A stretch of 64,000 nucleotides of DNA from Pseudomonas sp. MYb118 (GTDB lineage Bacteria > Pseudomonadota > Gammaproteobacteria > Pseudomonadales > Pseudomonadaceae), in assembly GCF_040947875.1 (NCBI RefSeq), contig NZ_JBFRXN010000002.1, positions 1,612,001 through 1,676,000 of the forward strand. Direction: 5' to 3'. The notes under the pieces are model-generated. The model had not been told where the DNA came from, did no database searches, and worked only from the letters and a program-made list of their open reading frames with translations. The position numbers and the translations under genes are program-made. Below are positions 47,160 to 58,800 of the stretch, piece after piece (the stretch's first letter is position 1; each line of letters opens with the position of its first letter).

Positions 47160-47750
47160 ATGAATACAACTCAAACAGACAAAAGCCCTATCAATATATT
47201 TGTCGTCGTCCATGACGATGTGCCGCCATCGGCCAAACAGGATATGCACGTAAACTACTTCGCTCATCTGGCCGACGAGCTACAAAGCTTCACTGATCGC
47301 AAGGTCAATGTCATTTATGGCGCAGGCGCCCCCTACAGCCGCTTCGAATACAAGGGCGACAACGCACTGGAGATCCTGCAACGCTGGAAAAAACTGGCCG
47401 AACAGTATCTGGCTGCGTACAAGAACGAAGGATTTATCATCAATAGATTATCCCTCGTCCTCTTGTTCACAAAAGACGCTATTAATGGAAATACTTCCGG
47501 TGCCGCGTTGGTAGACTTGCCGCAAAGCAACGGTCAGTTCGCGATTTCATCGGGAGAAAGCTATTTGTATCCCGCCCACGAAATCGGCCACTTACTGGGG
47601 GCCAAACATCAGAACTTCGAGGTCAATTACAACGGCTGGTGGTGTGAAACTTACATGGCGCCAAACGCCCACTTGCTGCGGACCAACTGTTATAAATACA
47701 GCCCAGAGAACCGGGAGGCCATCAAAAACTACCTGGCGACCCTGGACTGA
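47160..47750 (+). CDS. Small metzincin-like zinc protease, orphan
   Basis: 196 residues from the ATG at 47160 (MNTTQTDKSPINIFVVVHDD); an ATG five codons upstream is also open, and neither has a good ribosome binding site. The zinc motif HEIGHLLGAKH (His140, Glu141, His144, His150) has the HExxHxxGxxH form, and a Met-turn candidate is Met166 in TYMAPNAH. No signal peptide is visible, so it acts in the cytoplasm or is exported by another route. The flanking DNA is AT-rich. Substrate and role unknown; a protease toxin or effector is one option. Confidence 0.75.
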   Translation: MNTTQTDKSPINIFVVVHDDVPPSAKQDMHVNYFAHLADELQSFTDRKVNVIYGAGAPYSRFEYKGDNALEILQRWKKLAEQYLAAYKNEGFIINRLSLVLLFTKDAINGNTSGAALVDLPQSNGQFAISSGESYLYPAHEIGHLLGAKHQNFEVNYNGWWCETYMAPNAHLLRTNCYKYSPENREAIKNYLATLD

Positions 47751-47800
47751 GGATTGAGCGTCAACGCCAGCAGAACCGTGACGCTGAACCTTCAACACGA

Positions 47801-48709
47801 TTAATTGGGATTCGCCGCACCACCTTCGAGTTTGCGCCACAACAGGCGCACGTTGGCCTTGCGGACCAGCGCACAACGGTACAGGCGGATCTCCAGCGGC
47901 ACGTGCCATTGCGAGCCGCCACAGACCACCAGCTCACCGCGCGCCAGCTCGGCCCGCACACTCAGTTGGGGCACCCAGGCGATTCCCAATCCTTCGAGCG
48001 CCATGCTTTTCAAGCTGTCGGCCATGGCCGTTTCGTAGACAGTGGTGAACCGCAAGGCGCGCTGGCGCAGCAACAGGTTCACCGAGCGCCCGAGAAACGC
48101 ACCGGCGCTGTAGGCCAGCAGCGGCACGCTGCCCTCGCCCTCCAGATCGAACAGCGGCTTGCCCTCGGCATCCGCTGCGCACACCGGCAGCATTTCGGTC
48201 TGGCCCAGGTGCAGCGACGGGAAGATTTCCGCGTCCATCTGCATGGCGGCATCCGGGTCATAGAACGCCAGCATCAAATCGCAACCACCCTCACGCAGCG
48301 CATGCACCGCGTCACCGACGTTGGTGGCAACCAATCGGGTGGCGATGTTCAGGCCTTCGTTGCGCAACTGCGCGATCCAGCGCGGAAAGAACCCCAGCGC
48401 CAGCGAGTGCGCAGCCGCGACTTGCATGACTTCGCCCTGCCCGCCTTCCAGGTGATGCAGATGGCGCAGCACTTCGCCGAGCTGCTCCACCACCGTACGC
48501 GCGGTGACCAGGAACAATTGCCCCGCCGCCGTCAATTCGATCGGCGTGCGTGAACGGTTGACCAGTTGCAACCCCAACGCCGCCTCAAGGCTGCGGATTC
48601 GGCGACTGAACGCTGGCTGGGTCACGAAGCGGCGCTCGGCCGCCTGGGAGAAGCTGCGGGTGGCGGCCAGGGCACTGAAGTCTTCCAGCCATTTACTTTC
48701 CAGGTTCAT
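47801..48709 (-). CDS. LysR-type regulator, HypT/YjiE-like
   Basis: 302 residues from the ATG at 48709. The N-terminal HTH (MNLESKWLEDFSALAATRSF, then SQAAERRFVTQPAFSRRIRS) resembles E. coli HypT, a hypochlorite-responsive LysR protein, in its N-terminal pattern. The effector domain follows from about residue 90. It is divergent from aspA with 180 bp between, so it may control that gene; the target is not proven. Assignment to HypT is by general sequence look only. Confidence 0.75.
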   Translation of the reverse strand: MNLESKWLEDFSALAATRSFSQAAERRFVTQPAFSRRIRSLEAALGLQLVNRSRTPIELTAAGQLFLVTARTVVEQLGEVLRHLHHLEGGQGEVMQVAAAHSLALGFFPRWIAQLRNEGLNIATRLVATNVGDAVHALREGGCDLMLAFYDPDAAMQMDAEIFPSLHLGQTEMLPVCAADAEGKPLFDLEGEGSVPLLAYSAGAFLGRSVNLLLRQRALRFTTVYETAMADSLKSMALEGLGIAWVPQLSVRAELARGELVVCGGSQWHVPLEIRLYRCALVRKANVRLLWRKLEGGAANPN

Positions 48710-48889
48710 CACGTCCTCCCGGACACGCACCAAATTGGGTCACACGCTTGCCGCGAACACGGCGTCACATTGATATTATGCCGAATATGCATAGGGCAGT
48801 GTTTAACAGCATTGGCTCTAAATTCTCCACAAGCCTAGCATTTGCAGTGTTCCGGCACAGACCGGGTCCATATCGAGATGATTTCTATC

Positions 48890-50314
<1,425 letters not shown>

Positions 50315-50376
50315 GTCGACGCGTACTTGTAGCACCGCTCACCAGGTCGAGGGACTAGACACCTCTCACCTTTTGA

Positions 50377-50409
50377 GGGCCTGGAGGTCACTCTCCAGGC
50401 CCTTTTTTT
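50377..50409 (+). terminator. Intrinsic terminator of aspA
   Basis: A perfect 10-bp GC-rich stem, GGGCCTGGAG (50377-50386) with CTCCAGGCCC (50393-50402), closes a 6-nt loop and is followed by seven T residues (50403-50409). It lies 63 bp after the aspA stop. Textbook form. Confidence 0.9.
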
Positions 50410-50430
50410 ATCTGCTGCAAATGCACCACC

Positions 50431-50503
50431 CTGTAGGAGCGAGCTTGCTCGCGATTCGGTGTGTCGGTCACATGAACTATCGCGAGCAGGCTCGCTCCCA
50501 CAG
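50431..50503. repeat. REP doublet with one arm of each type
   Basis: Left arm CTGTAGGAGCGAGCTTGCTC and right arm GAGCAGGCTCGCTCCCACAG are inverted but belong to the TGTAGGAGC and GTGGGAGC variants, so they mismatch at two places. It is the shortest and most hybrid of the eight doublets, and it lies right behind the aspA terminator. Confidence 0.85.
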
Positions 50504-50714
50504 GAAAGCATCGGTATAGTGCCGCCCCTCTTCGCGGGGGCGGTCGTCGGTAGCGAGATCACAACCCAAGCGAAACCCCTTACTTACAACAAACCCGCGA
50601 TTTGGAACCGGGACGAACTTTCGCCTCACCGGCGCTGCCGCACAAAAGCCGGTGTAACACGATGTTTCTACCCGACCAGCATTTGCTCACATAAAAAACA
50701 GCGAGGAATACTCC

Positions 50715-52163
50715 ATGCTCGAAGTCATTAACGACTTCCTCTCAGGGAAAGTACTGATCGTGCTCATTGTCGGGCTCGGTGGTTACTTCACGATCCGCTC
50801 GCGTTTCGTTCAATTGCGTCACTTCTTCCACATGTTCGCGGTGTTCCGCGACAGCCTCAAAAGCAGCGCTGGCCAGCTCAGCTCGTTCCAGGCCCTGATG
50901 CTCAGCCTCGCCGGCCGAGTGGGCGCGGGCAACATTGCCGGTGTCGGCATTGCCGTGACCCTGGGTGGCCCGGGTGCGGTGTTCTGGATGTGGGTGACCG
51001 CGCTGGTCGGCATGTCCAGCAGCTTCTTCGAATGCTCCCTCGGCCAGTTGTACAAACGCAGCGACTCCGAAGGCCAGTTCCGTGGCGGCCCGTCGTATTA
51101 CATTCAGCACGGCCTGCAAAAACGCTGGCTGGGCGCGATCATGGCGTTCCTGCTGCTGGTGACCTTCGGGTTCGCCTTCAACGGCCTGCAATCCCACGCC
51201 GTGACCCACTCGCTGAATAACGCCTTCGGTTTCGACACCACCTGGACGGGTCTGGCGCTGGCGGTGTTGCTGGGCCTGGTGTTCATCGGCGGGATCAAGC
51301 GCATCGCCAAGGTTGCGGACCTGTTGGTGCCGGTCAAGACCCTGGTGTACATCGGCGTGACCATCTACGTGATCGTGCTGCAATTCGACCACGTGCCGGC
51401 CATGCTGATGACCATCGTCAAGAGCGCTTTCGGCCTCGACCAGGCCTTCGGCGGCCTGATCGGTAGCGCGATCGTCATGGGTGTGAAACGCGGCGTGTTC
51501 GCCAACGAAGCCGGCCTTGGCAGTGCACCGAACGTGGCGGCCGTGGCATCGGTGGAACACCCGGTGGCCCAGGGTGTGGTCCAGGCGTTCAGCGTGTTCC
51601 TCGACACCTTCGTGATCTGCACCTGCACCGCGCTGTTGATCCTGCTCTCGGGTTTCTACACCCCGGGCTTCGAAGGCGACGGCATTGCCCTGACCCAGAA
51701 CTCCCTCGCTGCCGTCGTGGGCGACTGGGGCCGGATGTTCATCTCGGTGGCCCTGGCGCTGTTCGTGTTCACCTCGATCCTCTACAACTACTATCTGGGC
51801 GAGAGCAACCTGCGCTTTTTGATCGGTGAGAACCGCAAGGCGCTGATCGGCTACCGCGCACTGGTACTGGCGTTGATCTTCTGGGGCGCCATCGAAAACC
51901 TCGGCACGGTGTTCGCGTTCGCCGACATCACCATGACCCTGCTGGCGTTCGTGAATCTGATTGCGCTGTTCCTGCTGTTCAAGGTCGGCATGCGCATCCT
52001 GCGTGACTACGACGATCAGCGCGCCGCCGGCATCAAGACCCCGGTGTTCGATTCGAGCAAGTTCCCGGACCTGGACCTGGACTTGAAAGCCTGGCCGGCC
52101 AACCCTCCGGCGGCTGCCAAGGCGCAAGCCGAAGCGCAAGGCGTACCCGCAGCGCAACGCTGA
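50715..52163 (+). CDS. AGCS-family sodium:alanine/glycine symporter
   Basis: 482 residues, about ten hydrophobic helices. Family motifs: SRFVQLRHFFHMFAVFRDSL, GAGNIAGVGIAVTLGGPGAV (the Na+/substrate region) and FRGGPSYYIQHGLQKRW, then GVKRGVFANEAGLGSAPNVA. It takes up alanine or glycine with sodium; the precise amino acid is unknown. AGGAA lies upstream of the ATG. It sits between aspA and an asparaginase gene, but each has its own REP boundary, so it may be a separate unit. Confidence 0.93.
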   Translation: MLEVINDFLSGKVLIVLIVGLGGYFTIRSRFVQLRHFFHMFAVFRDSLKSSAGQLSSFQALMLSLAGRVGAGNIAGVGIAVTLGGPGAVFWMWVTALVGMSSSFFECSLGQLYKRSDSEGQFRGGPSYYIQHGLQKRWLGAIMAFLLLVTFGFAFNGLQSHAVTHSLNNAFGFDTTWTGLALAVLLGLVFIGGIKRIAKVADLLVPVKTLVYIGVTIYVIVLQFDHVPAMLMTIVKSAFGLDQAFGGLIGSAIVMGVKRGVFANEAGLGSAPNVAAVASVEHPVAQGVVQAFSVFLDTFVICTCTALLILLSGFYTPGFEGDGIALTQNSLAAVVGDWGRMFISVALALFVFTSILYNYYLGESNLRFLIGENRKALIGYRALVLALIFWGAIENLGTVFAFADITMTLLAFVNLIALFLLFKVGMRILRDYDDQRAAGIKTPVFDSSKFPDLDLDLKAWPANPPAAAKAQAEAQGVPAAQR

Positions 52164-52190
52164 TCGGTTAAAGTTCGAAACACCTGTACC

Positions 52191-52278
52191 TGTAGGAGCG
52201 AGCTTGCTCGCGATAGCGGTGTGTCAGTCAGACTATCTGTCACTGAAACACTGCTTCGCGAGCAAGCTCGCTCCTACA
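52191..52278. repeat. REP doublet, TGTAGGAGC type
   Basis: Arms TGTAGGAGCGAGCTTGCTCG (from 52191) and its inverse (ending 52278); the interior is less conserved, with GTGTGTCAGTCAGAC facing TGTCACTGAAACAC. It separates the symporter and asparaginase genes by 150 bp. Confidence 0.88.
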
Positions 52279-52313
52279 AAAAGCAAGGACGTCATTGTTC
52301 TCGGAGCAGCCCC

Positions 52314-53318
52314 ATGAATTCCTCGACCTACCCCGCCGCACAGCACGTGATGGTGCTCTACACCGGTGGCACCATCGGCATGCAGGCCAGCGCCAACGGC
52401 CTGGCCCCGGCGTCCGGTTTTGAAGCGCGGATGCGCGAATACCTGCACAGCCAGCCAGACCTTGCGGTACCGCAGTGGCGCTTTCGCGAGATGTCGCCGC
52501 TGATCGACAGCGCCAACATGTCGCCAGCCTACTGGCAGCAATTGCGCGAAGCGGTGGTCGACGCCGTGGACGTGCAAGGCTGCGACAGCGTGCTGATCCT
52601 GCACGGCACCGACACCCTGGCCTACAGCGCAGCGGCCATGAGTTTCCAATTGCTCGGCTTGCAGGCTCGGGTGTGCTTCACCGGCTCGATGCTGCCGGCC
52701 GGCGTGCCCGATAGCGACGCCTGGGAAAACCTCAGCGGTGCGCTGGTTGCACTGGGCCAGGGCCTGGCGCCGGGTGTGCACCTGTACTTCCACGGCGAGC
52801 TGCTGGCCCCGACGCGATGCGCCAAGGTACGCAGTTTTGGCCGGCACCCGTTCAAACGCCTGGAACGTCAGGGTGGCGGTGTGAAAGCGCCGACGTTGCC
52901 TGCCGCGTTGAACTACAACCAGCCCAAGCAACTGGCCAAGGTCGCGGTGTTGCCGCTGTTTCCGGGCATTGGTGCCGAGCAACTGGACGGCGTGCTGCAG
53001 AGCGGCATTCAGGGCCTGGTCCTGGAATGCTACGGCAGCGGTACCGGCCCGAGCGACAACCCGGCGTTTCTCGCCGCGCTGTCACGGGCGCGCGACAACG
53101 GCGTGGTCGTGGTGGCGGTGACGCAGTGCCATGAAGGCGGCGTCGAGCTGGACATCTACGAAGCCGGCAGCCGGCTGCGCGGGGCTGGCGTGCTGTCGGG
53201 CGGCGGCATGACCCGCGAAGCGGCGTTCGGCAAGTTGCATGGCTTGCTGGGGACAGGGTTGGAAACGGCCGAGGTGCGTCGCCTTATCGAACTGGACCTG
53301 TGCGGTGAGCTGAGCTGA
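52314..53318 (+). CDS. Type I L-asparaginase (AnsA-like)
   Basis: 334 residues from the ATG at 52314; the frame extends 31 codons upstream into the REP and is not used. The two catalytic threonine motifs are VLYTGGTIGMQ near residue 18 and ILHGTDTLAYSAAAM near 90. There is no signal peptide, so it is the cytoplasmic type I form, which hydrolyses asparagine to aspartate and ammonia. The product could feed AspA encoded about 2 kb upstream. Confidence 0.92.
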   Translation: MNSSTYPAAQHVMVLYTGGTIGMQASANGLAPASGFEARMREYLHSQPDLAVPQWRFREMSPLIDSANMSPAYWQQLREAVVDAVDVQGCDSVLILHGTDTLAYSAAAMSFQLLGLQARVCFTGSMLPAGVPDSDAWENLSGALVALGQGLAPGVHLYFHGELLAPTRCAKVRSFGRHPFKRLERQGGGVKAPTLPAALNYNQPKQLAKVAVLPLFPGIGAEQLDGVLQSGIQGLVLECYGSGTGPSDNPAFLAALSRARDNGVVVVAVTQCHEGGVELDIYEAGSRLRGAGVLSGGGMTREAAFGKLHGLLGTGLETAEVRRLIELDLCGELS

Positions 53319-53331
53319 CTCATCCAAGTAA

Positions 53332-53436
53332 CCTGTAGGAGCAGCCGGTCGACGCTCGATTGCTCGCGATGGCGGTGTGTCAGTCACACATGTCCTGGCT
53401 GACACACCGCATCGCGAGCAAGCTCGCTCCTACAGG
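53332..53436. repeat. REP doublet with a variant left arm
   Basis: The right arm (ending 53436) is a normal TGTAGGAGC-type element. In the left arm GTAGGAGC is followed by AGCCGGTCGACGCTCGAT before TGCTCGCGATGGCGGTGTG, replacing the usual GAGCT by an 18-base segment. The interior GTGTGTCAG/CTGACACAC is kept. A single mutational event in one arm is the simplest reading. Confidence 0.85.
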
Positions 53437-53495
53437 GACCATGTCCCGGCATATTCCTTGCTGCAATCCAGCCACACTCAAGGCTGGAAGTTGCC

Positions 53496-54488
53496 ATGCT
53501 CCACTCCCACCTCACCACCCTCAACGCGGTTTCCCTGGTGCTCAACGCCTTCAAGGCCGATGGTTTGTCCAGCGAAGCGCTGCTGGCCGGCAGCGGTATC
53601 AGCACCGCAGACCTTAGCCGCGCCGACACGCGCATCACCACCAACCAGGAGATGCAGGTGTGCGCCAACGCGGTGGCGCTCAAGCATGACATCGGCCTGG
53701 AACTGGGTCGGCGCATGCATGTTTCGTCCTACGGCATGCTCGGTTATGCCCTGCTCACCAGTGCCACCTTCGGTGACGCTTTGCACCTGGCGATGCGTTA
53801 TCCGGCGCTGTTGGGAACACTTTTCGAGCTGAGCCTGGAGGAGGATGGCGAGCGCGTCTGGTTCGTCGCGGGCGACTATCGCGAGAGCCCGGCCATGGCG
53901 GTGTTCAACGCCGAGTTCTGTCTGGCGTCGCTGAAAGTCATCTGCGATGACCTGCTCGGGCGCGCCATTCCGCTGCTGGCGACACGCTTCGAACACGCAG
54001 CCCCCGATTATCGGGCGACCTACGCCGAGCACTTCAATTGCCCGCTGAGCTTTGGCGCCCGCAACAACGCTTTCGCCTTCGACAAGCGCTGGCTCGAACA
54101 ACCGTTGCCGCTCGCCGACATCATCACCCACCAGGCCATGGCCGAGCGCTGCCGCAAACAGAACACCGAGTTCACCGGGCGCCAGGCCTGGCTCGGGCGG
54201 ATTCGCCAGCTGCTCAGCGCGCAGCTGAATGCCGCGCCGGGGCTCGATGGCCTGGCCGAGCAGATGAACTGCTCCACACGAACCCTGCGCCGGCACCTCA
54301 AGGACATGGGTTGCAGCTACCAGGAGTTGCTCGATGAACTGCGCTTCGAGCAGGCCAAGCAGATGCTGTGCGAGGACCAGATGCCGATCTACCGGATTGC
54401 CGAGGCGCTGGGGTTCAGCGAGACCGCCAGTTTTCGCCATGCGTTCGTGCGCTGGAGTGGGGTGGCGCCGAGTCAGTTCAGGCCTTGA
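53496..54488 (+). CDS. AraC-family transcriptional regulator
   Basis: 330 residues. The N-terminal Arabinose_bd-like domain (MHVSSYGMLGYALLTSATFG) is followed by a C-terminal two-HTH AraC domain: DGLAEQMNCSTRTLRRHLKD and then RIAEALGFSETASFRHAFVRW with the P-x-x-FR signature APSQFRP. Targets are not known. It lies between REP doublets, and its nearest neighbour on the same strand is the acetylpolyamine deacetylase gene, a possible target. Confidence 0.9.
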   Translation: MLHSHLTTLNAVSLVLNAFKADGLSSEALLAGSGISTADLSRADTRITTNQEMQVCANAVALKHDIGLELGRRMHVSSYGMLGYALLTSATFGDALHLAMRYPALLGTLFELSLEEDGERVWFVAGDYRESPAMAVFNAEFCLASLKVICDDLLGRAIPLLATRFEHAAPDYRATYAEHFNCPLSFGARNNAFAFDKRWLEQPLPLADIITHQAMAERCRKQNTEFTGRQAWLGRIRQLLSAQLNAAPGLDGLAEQMNCSTRTLRRHLKDMGCSYQELLDELRFEQAKQMLCEDQMPIYRIAEALGFSETASFRHAFVRWSGVAPSQFRP

Positions 54489-54506
54489 ATCCTGCGGTGC
54501 CAGCAA

Positions 54507-54589
54507 TGCCCCTATCGCGAGCAGGCTCGCTCCCACACCTGCCATCCCTTAAAACATCTGTGGGAGCGAGCCTGCTCGCGATGGGGGCA
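54507..54589. repeat. REP doublet, GTGGGAGC type, reversed orientation
   Basis: Here the pair is tail-to-tail: the left half is TGCCCCTATCGCGAGCAGGC ending in CTCCCACA, and the right half starts TGTGGGAGCGAGCCTGCTCG and ends at 54589. There is one mismatch between the halves. All other doublets in the window have the opposite arrangement. Confidence 0.85.
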
Positions 54590-54726
54590 CACCTGCGCCA
54601 ATAAGGGGCGAATTCCGGTCACAGCTTTTGGCCATATCAATCCCCTTTTGGCCTTTCCTGCCGTTTTCCAAAACCGCGGGGGCCGCAAGACTGTGAGCAA
54701 CCGAATCAGCCTGCGGAGAACAAGAA

Positions 54727-55755
54727 ATGCTGACGATCTACTCGGATGATCATCACCTGCACCACGGCCGTTGCGAATTGATCGACGGGCAGCTCAAACC
54801 CTGCTTCGAAATGCCCTCGCGTGCCGATCACGTGCTGCAACGGGTGAAGAACCAGGAGCTCGGCCCGGTCGAAGCGCCGAAGGACTTCGGCCTGGACCCG
54901 ATTGCCCGTGTCCACACCCGCGACTACCTGGACTTCTTCAAAGGCGCCTGGGCACGCTGGACCGAATTCAATACCGATGGCGACTTGCTGCCCTACACCT
55001 GGCCGGCCCGCACCCTGCGCGCGGTCAAGCCGAAAAGCCTGCACGGCGAGCTCGGCTACTACAGCTTCGACGGTGGCGCACCGATCACCGCCGGCACCTG
55101 GCAAGCGGCGTACAGCGCAGCGCAAGTGGCATTGACCGCGCAGGCGGAAATCCAGCGCGGCGCCCGCAGCGCCTTCGCCCTGTGCCGTCCACCGGGACAC
55201 CACGCCGCCAGTGACGTGATGGGCGGTTATTGCTACCTCAACAACGCCGCCATCGCTGCCCAGGCCTTCCTCGACCAGGGCCACAAAAAAGTCGCGATCC
55301 TCGACGTCGACTATCACCACGGCAACGGCACCCAGTCGATTTTCTACGAGCGCAGCGACGTGCTGTTCACCTCGATCCACGGCCACCCGGAAGCCGAGTT
55401 CCCGTTTTTCCTGGGCTTTGACGATGAGCTGGGCGAAGGCGCAGGTGAAGGTTTCAACTTCAACTACCCATTGCCTGCCGGCAGCGGCTGGGACACCTGG
55501 AGCGCCGCGCTGGAACAGGCCTGCAAGGAGATCGAAAGCTACGGCGCCGACGTCATTGTCGTGTCCCTGGGCGTCGATACCTTCAAGGACGATCCGATCT
55601 CGCAATTCAAGCTCGACAGCCCGGATTACCTGGCCATGGGCAAGCGCATCGCCGGCCTTGGCAAGCCGACACTGTTCGTGATGGAAGGCGGTTACGCCGT
55701 CGAGGAAATCGGCATCAACGCCGTGAACGTGCTCGAGGGTTTCGAGAGCGTTTGA
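54727..55755 (+). CDS. Histone-deacetylase-like acetylpolyamine amidohydrolase
   Basis: 342 residues. Zinc-amidohydrolase fold: catalytic CRPPGHHAASDVMGGYCYLN (tandem His), zinc ligands in ILDVDYHHGNGTQS (Asp, His), third ligand in SLGVDTFKDDP, and the end GGYAVEEIG with the Tyr. It resembles P. aeruginosa AphA/AphB (PA1409/PA0321), which deacetylate acetylputrescine and acetylcadaverine. It is a single-gene unit, ending in an intrinsic terminator. The isozyme type cannot be chosen without alignment. Confidence 0.9.
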   Translation: MLTIYSDDHHLHHGRCELIDGQLKPCFEMPSRADHVLQRVKNQELGPVEAPKDFGLDPIARVHTRDYLDFFKGAWARWTEFNTDGDLLPYTWPARTLRAVKPKSLHGELGYYSFDGGAPITAGTWQAAYSAAQVALTAQAEIQRGARSAFALCRPPGHHAASDVMGGYCYLNNAAIAAQAFLDQGHKKVAILDVDYHHGNGTQSIFYERSDVLFTSIHGHPEAEFPFFLGFDDELGEGAGEGFNFNYPLPAGSGWDTWSAALEQACKEIESYGADVIVVSLGVDTFKDDPISQFKLDSPDYLAMGKRIAGLGKPTLFVMEGGYAVEEIGINAVNVLEGFESV

Positions 55756-55772
55756 TGGCCTGCGTGTACCCG

Positions 55773-55799
55773 GACCCGCGTCTTCGCGGGTCTTTTTTT
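55773..55799 (+). terminator. Intrinsic terminator after the amidohydrolase gene
   Basis: Stem GACCCGCG (55773-55780), loop TCTT, and CGCGGGTC (55785-55792), followed by seven T residues. Stops 18 bp after the CDS end. Confidence 0.93.
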
Positions 55800-55896
55800 G
55801 CCTGCGATATCTATCTACCGCAAGCCACCGGCTCCCCCTCGCTAACGTCTCCGGCCTCAAGGCGGTGTCATCCGCAGCCGCCATCAGGAGACAAGC

Positions 55897-58800
55897 ATGT
55901 CCGAAACCACCTCGCAGAAAGAACTGGATTTACTCACCGAACTGATCACCGGCCCGCTGATCAGCGAAGTGGCCACAAAGGTCCTGCGGCCTGCGCTTGA
56001 TAAGCTGTATCCGCACCTGAAAATCGACCCGTCACTGGCCACCGTCGTGAGCCCGGCCTGGACGATTACCCACAATCGCGTCATCCCCGGCAAGAACACC
56101 TACGAATCTTTGACCAATGTGCTGGTGCGCCTGGGTTACACCGGCAAGTACGTCAATTACATTGATGGCGAACACTTCCTGACGCTGCATCCGGGCGTCG
56201 AGCCGATGGTCCAACTGGCGGTGAAGATCGACGCCATCGGCGCCCTCCTCAATGCCCTCGCCCCGCTGCTGTTCAATGCCTACCAGCAACAACAACTCGA
56301 CTATTGGAACCAGGAAACCAGCCCGGCAACACCCCGCTGGCATCAACTGTCGCAATCGCTGCAAAGCATCTGGAACCTCGACTCGACACTGGACTGGAGC
56401 GAAGACGAAAAGGCCATGGCCCGCGCGGTGTTCAACCAGCCGGACCGGGCGACACGACGCACCGGCGACAAGTACAAGACCAAGGCGTGCCTGATCGACG
56501 TCGACGGGCTCAAGGCACAGGGCGATTCGGGCAGCCATTCATGGATTCTCGATGCCGCCGTTCTGGTCGGGACGCTGGGTGAGCGCACCTTCGTGCTCAC
56601 CCATTCGATCGTCGAAGGGTTCCGGCGCTACGACACGGTCGAGGCATTGGGCGAGCGACTGCCCGCCCGACACAACATGCGCTGGCGGCTGTATGAACCC
56701 GATGGCAACTTTTTCCATCACCAGGCCTGCGCACTGATTGCGCTGGAAATCGACGCCATCGGTGACCTGAACACTCCCGACAACACCACCCCGCCCAGGC
56801 TTTCAACCGCCGAAAGTACTCACCCCAGAAACTTCACCGACGCGAATCAACAGCCGACGTCTCACTTCAGCAAGGTCGAGGCACTGACGCCCGGCTGGCT
56901 GAAGAGCGCCTCGCCGGCTGACCTCACTCGCTACAGCCGGCATTTGATGGACATCGCCAGCTTGCGTGAAAAGGATGCCGGCAAGACCTTCCTCGACGGC
57001 GTGCCGGCACTGCGCGAATTCACCCTGCAACGCCTGCGCGAACAGATGATCAAGGAGCACCCGGACGCACGGGCGCTGAAGCTTGAGGATGTCGAATTCA
57101 GCATCACCAGCGTGGTGGTGATCGGCACCTTCGTCGTACCCACCAAGCCCCAGGTGCTCAGGCTGTCGCTGGTGGAGCTGGCCCTGCAGAACCTGGTCGG
57201 CCTGCCGCTGGGGAACAAGGCGGTGTACTTCAAGAACGGCAAGGCCACACCGGCGTGGATGACGCCGGCATACCTGGAGCAACTCGTCAGGCAGGTGAAC
57301 ATTGGCGACACCTACCCCGCGCTGATCAAGCAGAAACTGCTCACCGATCCCCCGGAACAATCGCGCCGCCAGGATCTGTACACCCGGCACCTGCGCATCC
57401 AGCTGCCGCTGCAAGCGCTGCAATGCAAGATCCGCGAGCAGGCGGGAATCGACGAGCGCGGCTATCAGTACGTGCTGGCGGCCGTGCAGGAAAAACCGGC
57501 GGATCGTTATGTCGATGGGCTGGAGATCATCATCCGACCGCTGGCGTTCGTGCACGATACCCAGGGGAAGGCGGACACCGTCGCCAACATGTTCGTGATC
57601 GGCCCACGCCTGTCTTCCAAGGGGCCGTGCCTGCTGTATCGACCGCTGCTCGAACACCCGTTACTGCAATACCCCAGCGAGGCGAATTTGCTGTATGCGA
57701 TCAAGCACAGCAAGACACTGCGCCAATCGGTATTGGCCTGGCTGCCGGATGCGGTGCGCTTCAACTACTCGCAATACGCCTTCCCCGGCGAGTTGCCGGC
57801 CGTGTGGACCATCGGGCAGTTGCTGGTCGAACCGTCCTCGCTGCTGGGCAAGATGGCCAACGTAACATTCAGCACCCAGGCAATGGAGGGCGAGCCGGTT
57901 GCCGCCCTGTTCAAGGCCAATGCCGAAGCGATCGTCACCCTGGCTGACCGCCAATCGGTGTCCAATGCCGAAGCGCGCTGGGCCACGCTCAAGCAAGGCG
58001 CCTGGATGATGTTCTCGGTAGCCCTGCCGTTTCTGGGGCGTACGCTCAGCACCGCCTCGTGGGTCTGGCAGATCATGGATGACCTGCAACAAGCCAGCGA
58101 CGCCCGGGAAGCCAACGACAACGACACGGCCTGGTCGGCCATGACGGACCTGTTGCTGACCCTGAGCATGGTGCTCGCCCATCAGGCCGCCGCCCGGCAA
58201 AGGTCCGCGGCACCCGCCCCGGAGAAAATCGCCGCTGAACGCCCTGCCCTGCACGCCCTGCCCGCCCCCAAACCGAGCGTGACGCGCTTGCCCGACTGGC
58301 AATCGAGCCAGCCACCGGCTGCCCATGAATCCTCGCTGCATACGCCCGGTGCGCTAACGACCAAGGGCCTGGGCAAAGTGCTCGACGCCCTGAGCATCGA
58401 CGAGCCCGCCGGCCTCAAGCCCGCAGCGCCTGAGCCCGGCCCCTACCAGCACCTGCACGGGCTCGACCATCGGTGGTACGCCAAGGTCGGCCAACGCTGG
58501 TTCGAAGTCACCCTCAACGATAACGAGGACGTACAGATCATCGACTCGCGCCCCAAGCCCGCCATCAAAGGCCCGCTGCTGGTTCATTCAGCCAAGGGGC
58601 AATGGTTCATCGACATGCGCCTGCGCTTGCGTGGTGGTGGCCGGCGCCTGGAGTTGATGCGCAGGAACGAGCAGCGCAAGACCGACCTGAAACAAAAACT
58701 CGAAGCGTTCGATGCGCGCAAGCACCAGCTGGAATCGGAACTGCAAACGGCTGAAAACGCCTTCACCCAGGCCAACCTCCAGTCCCTGGGCGACACCCTG

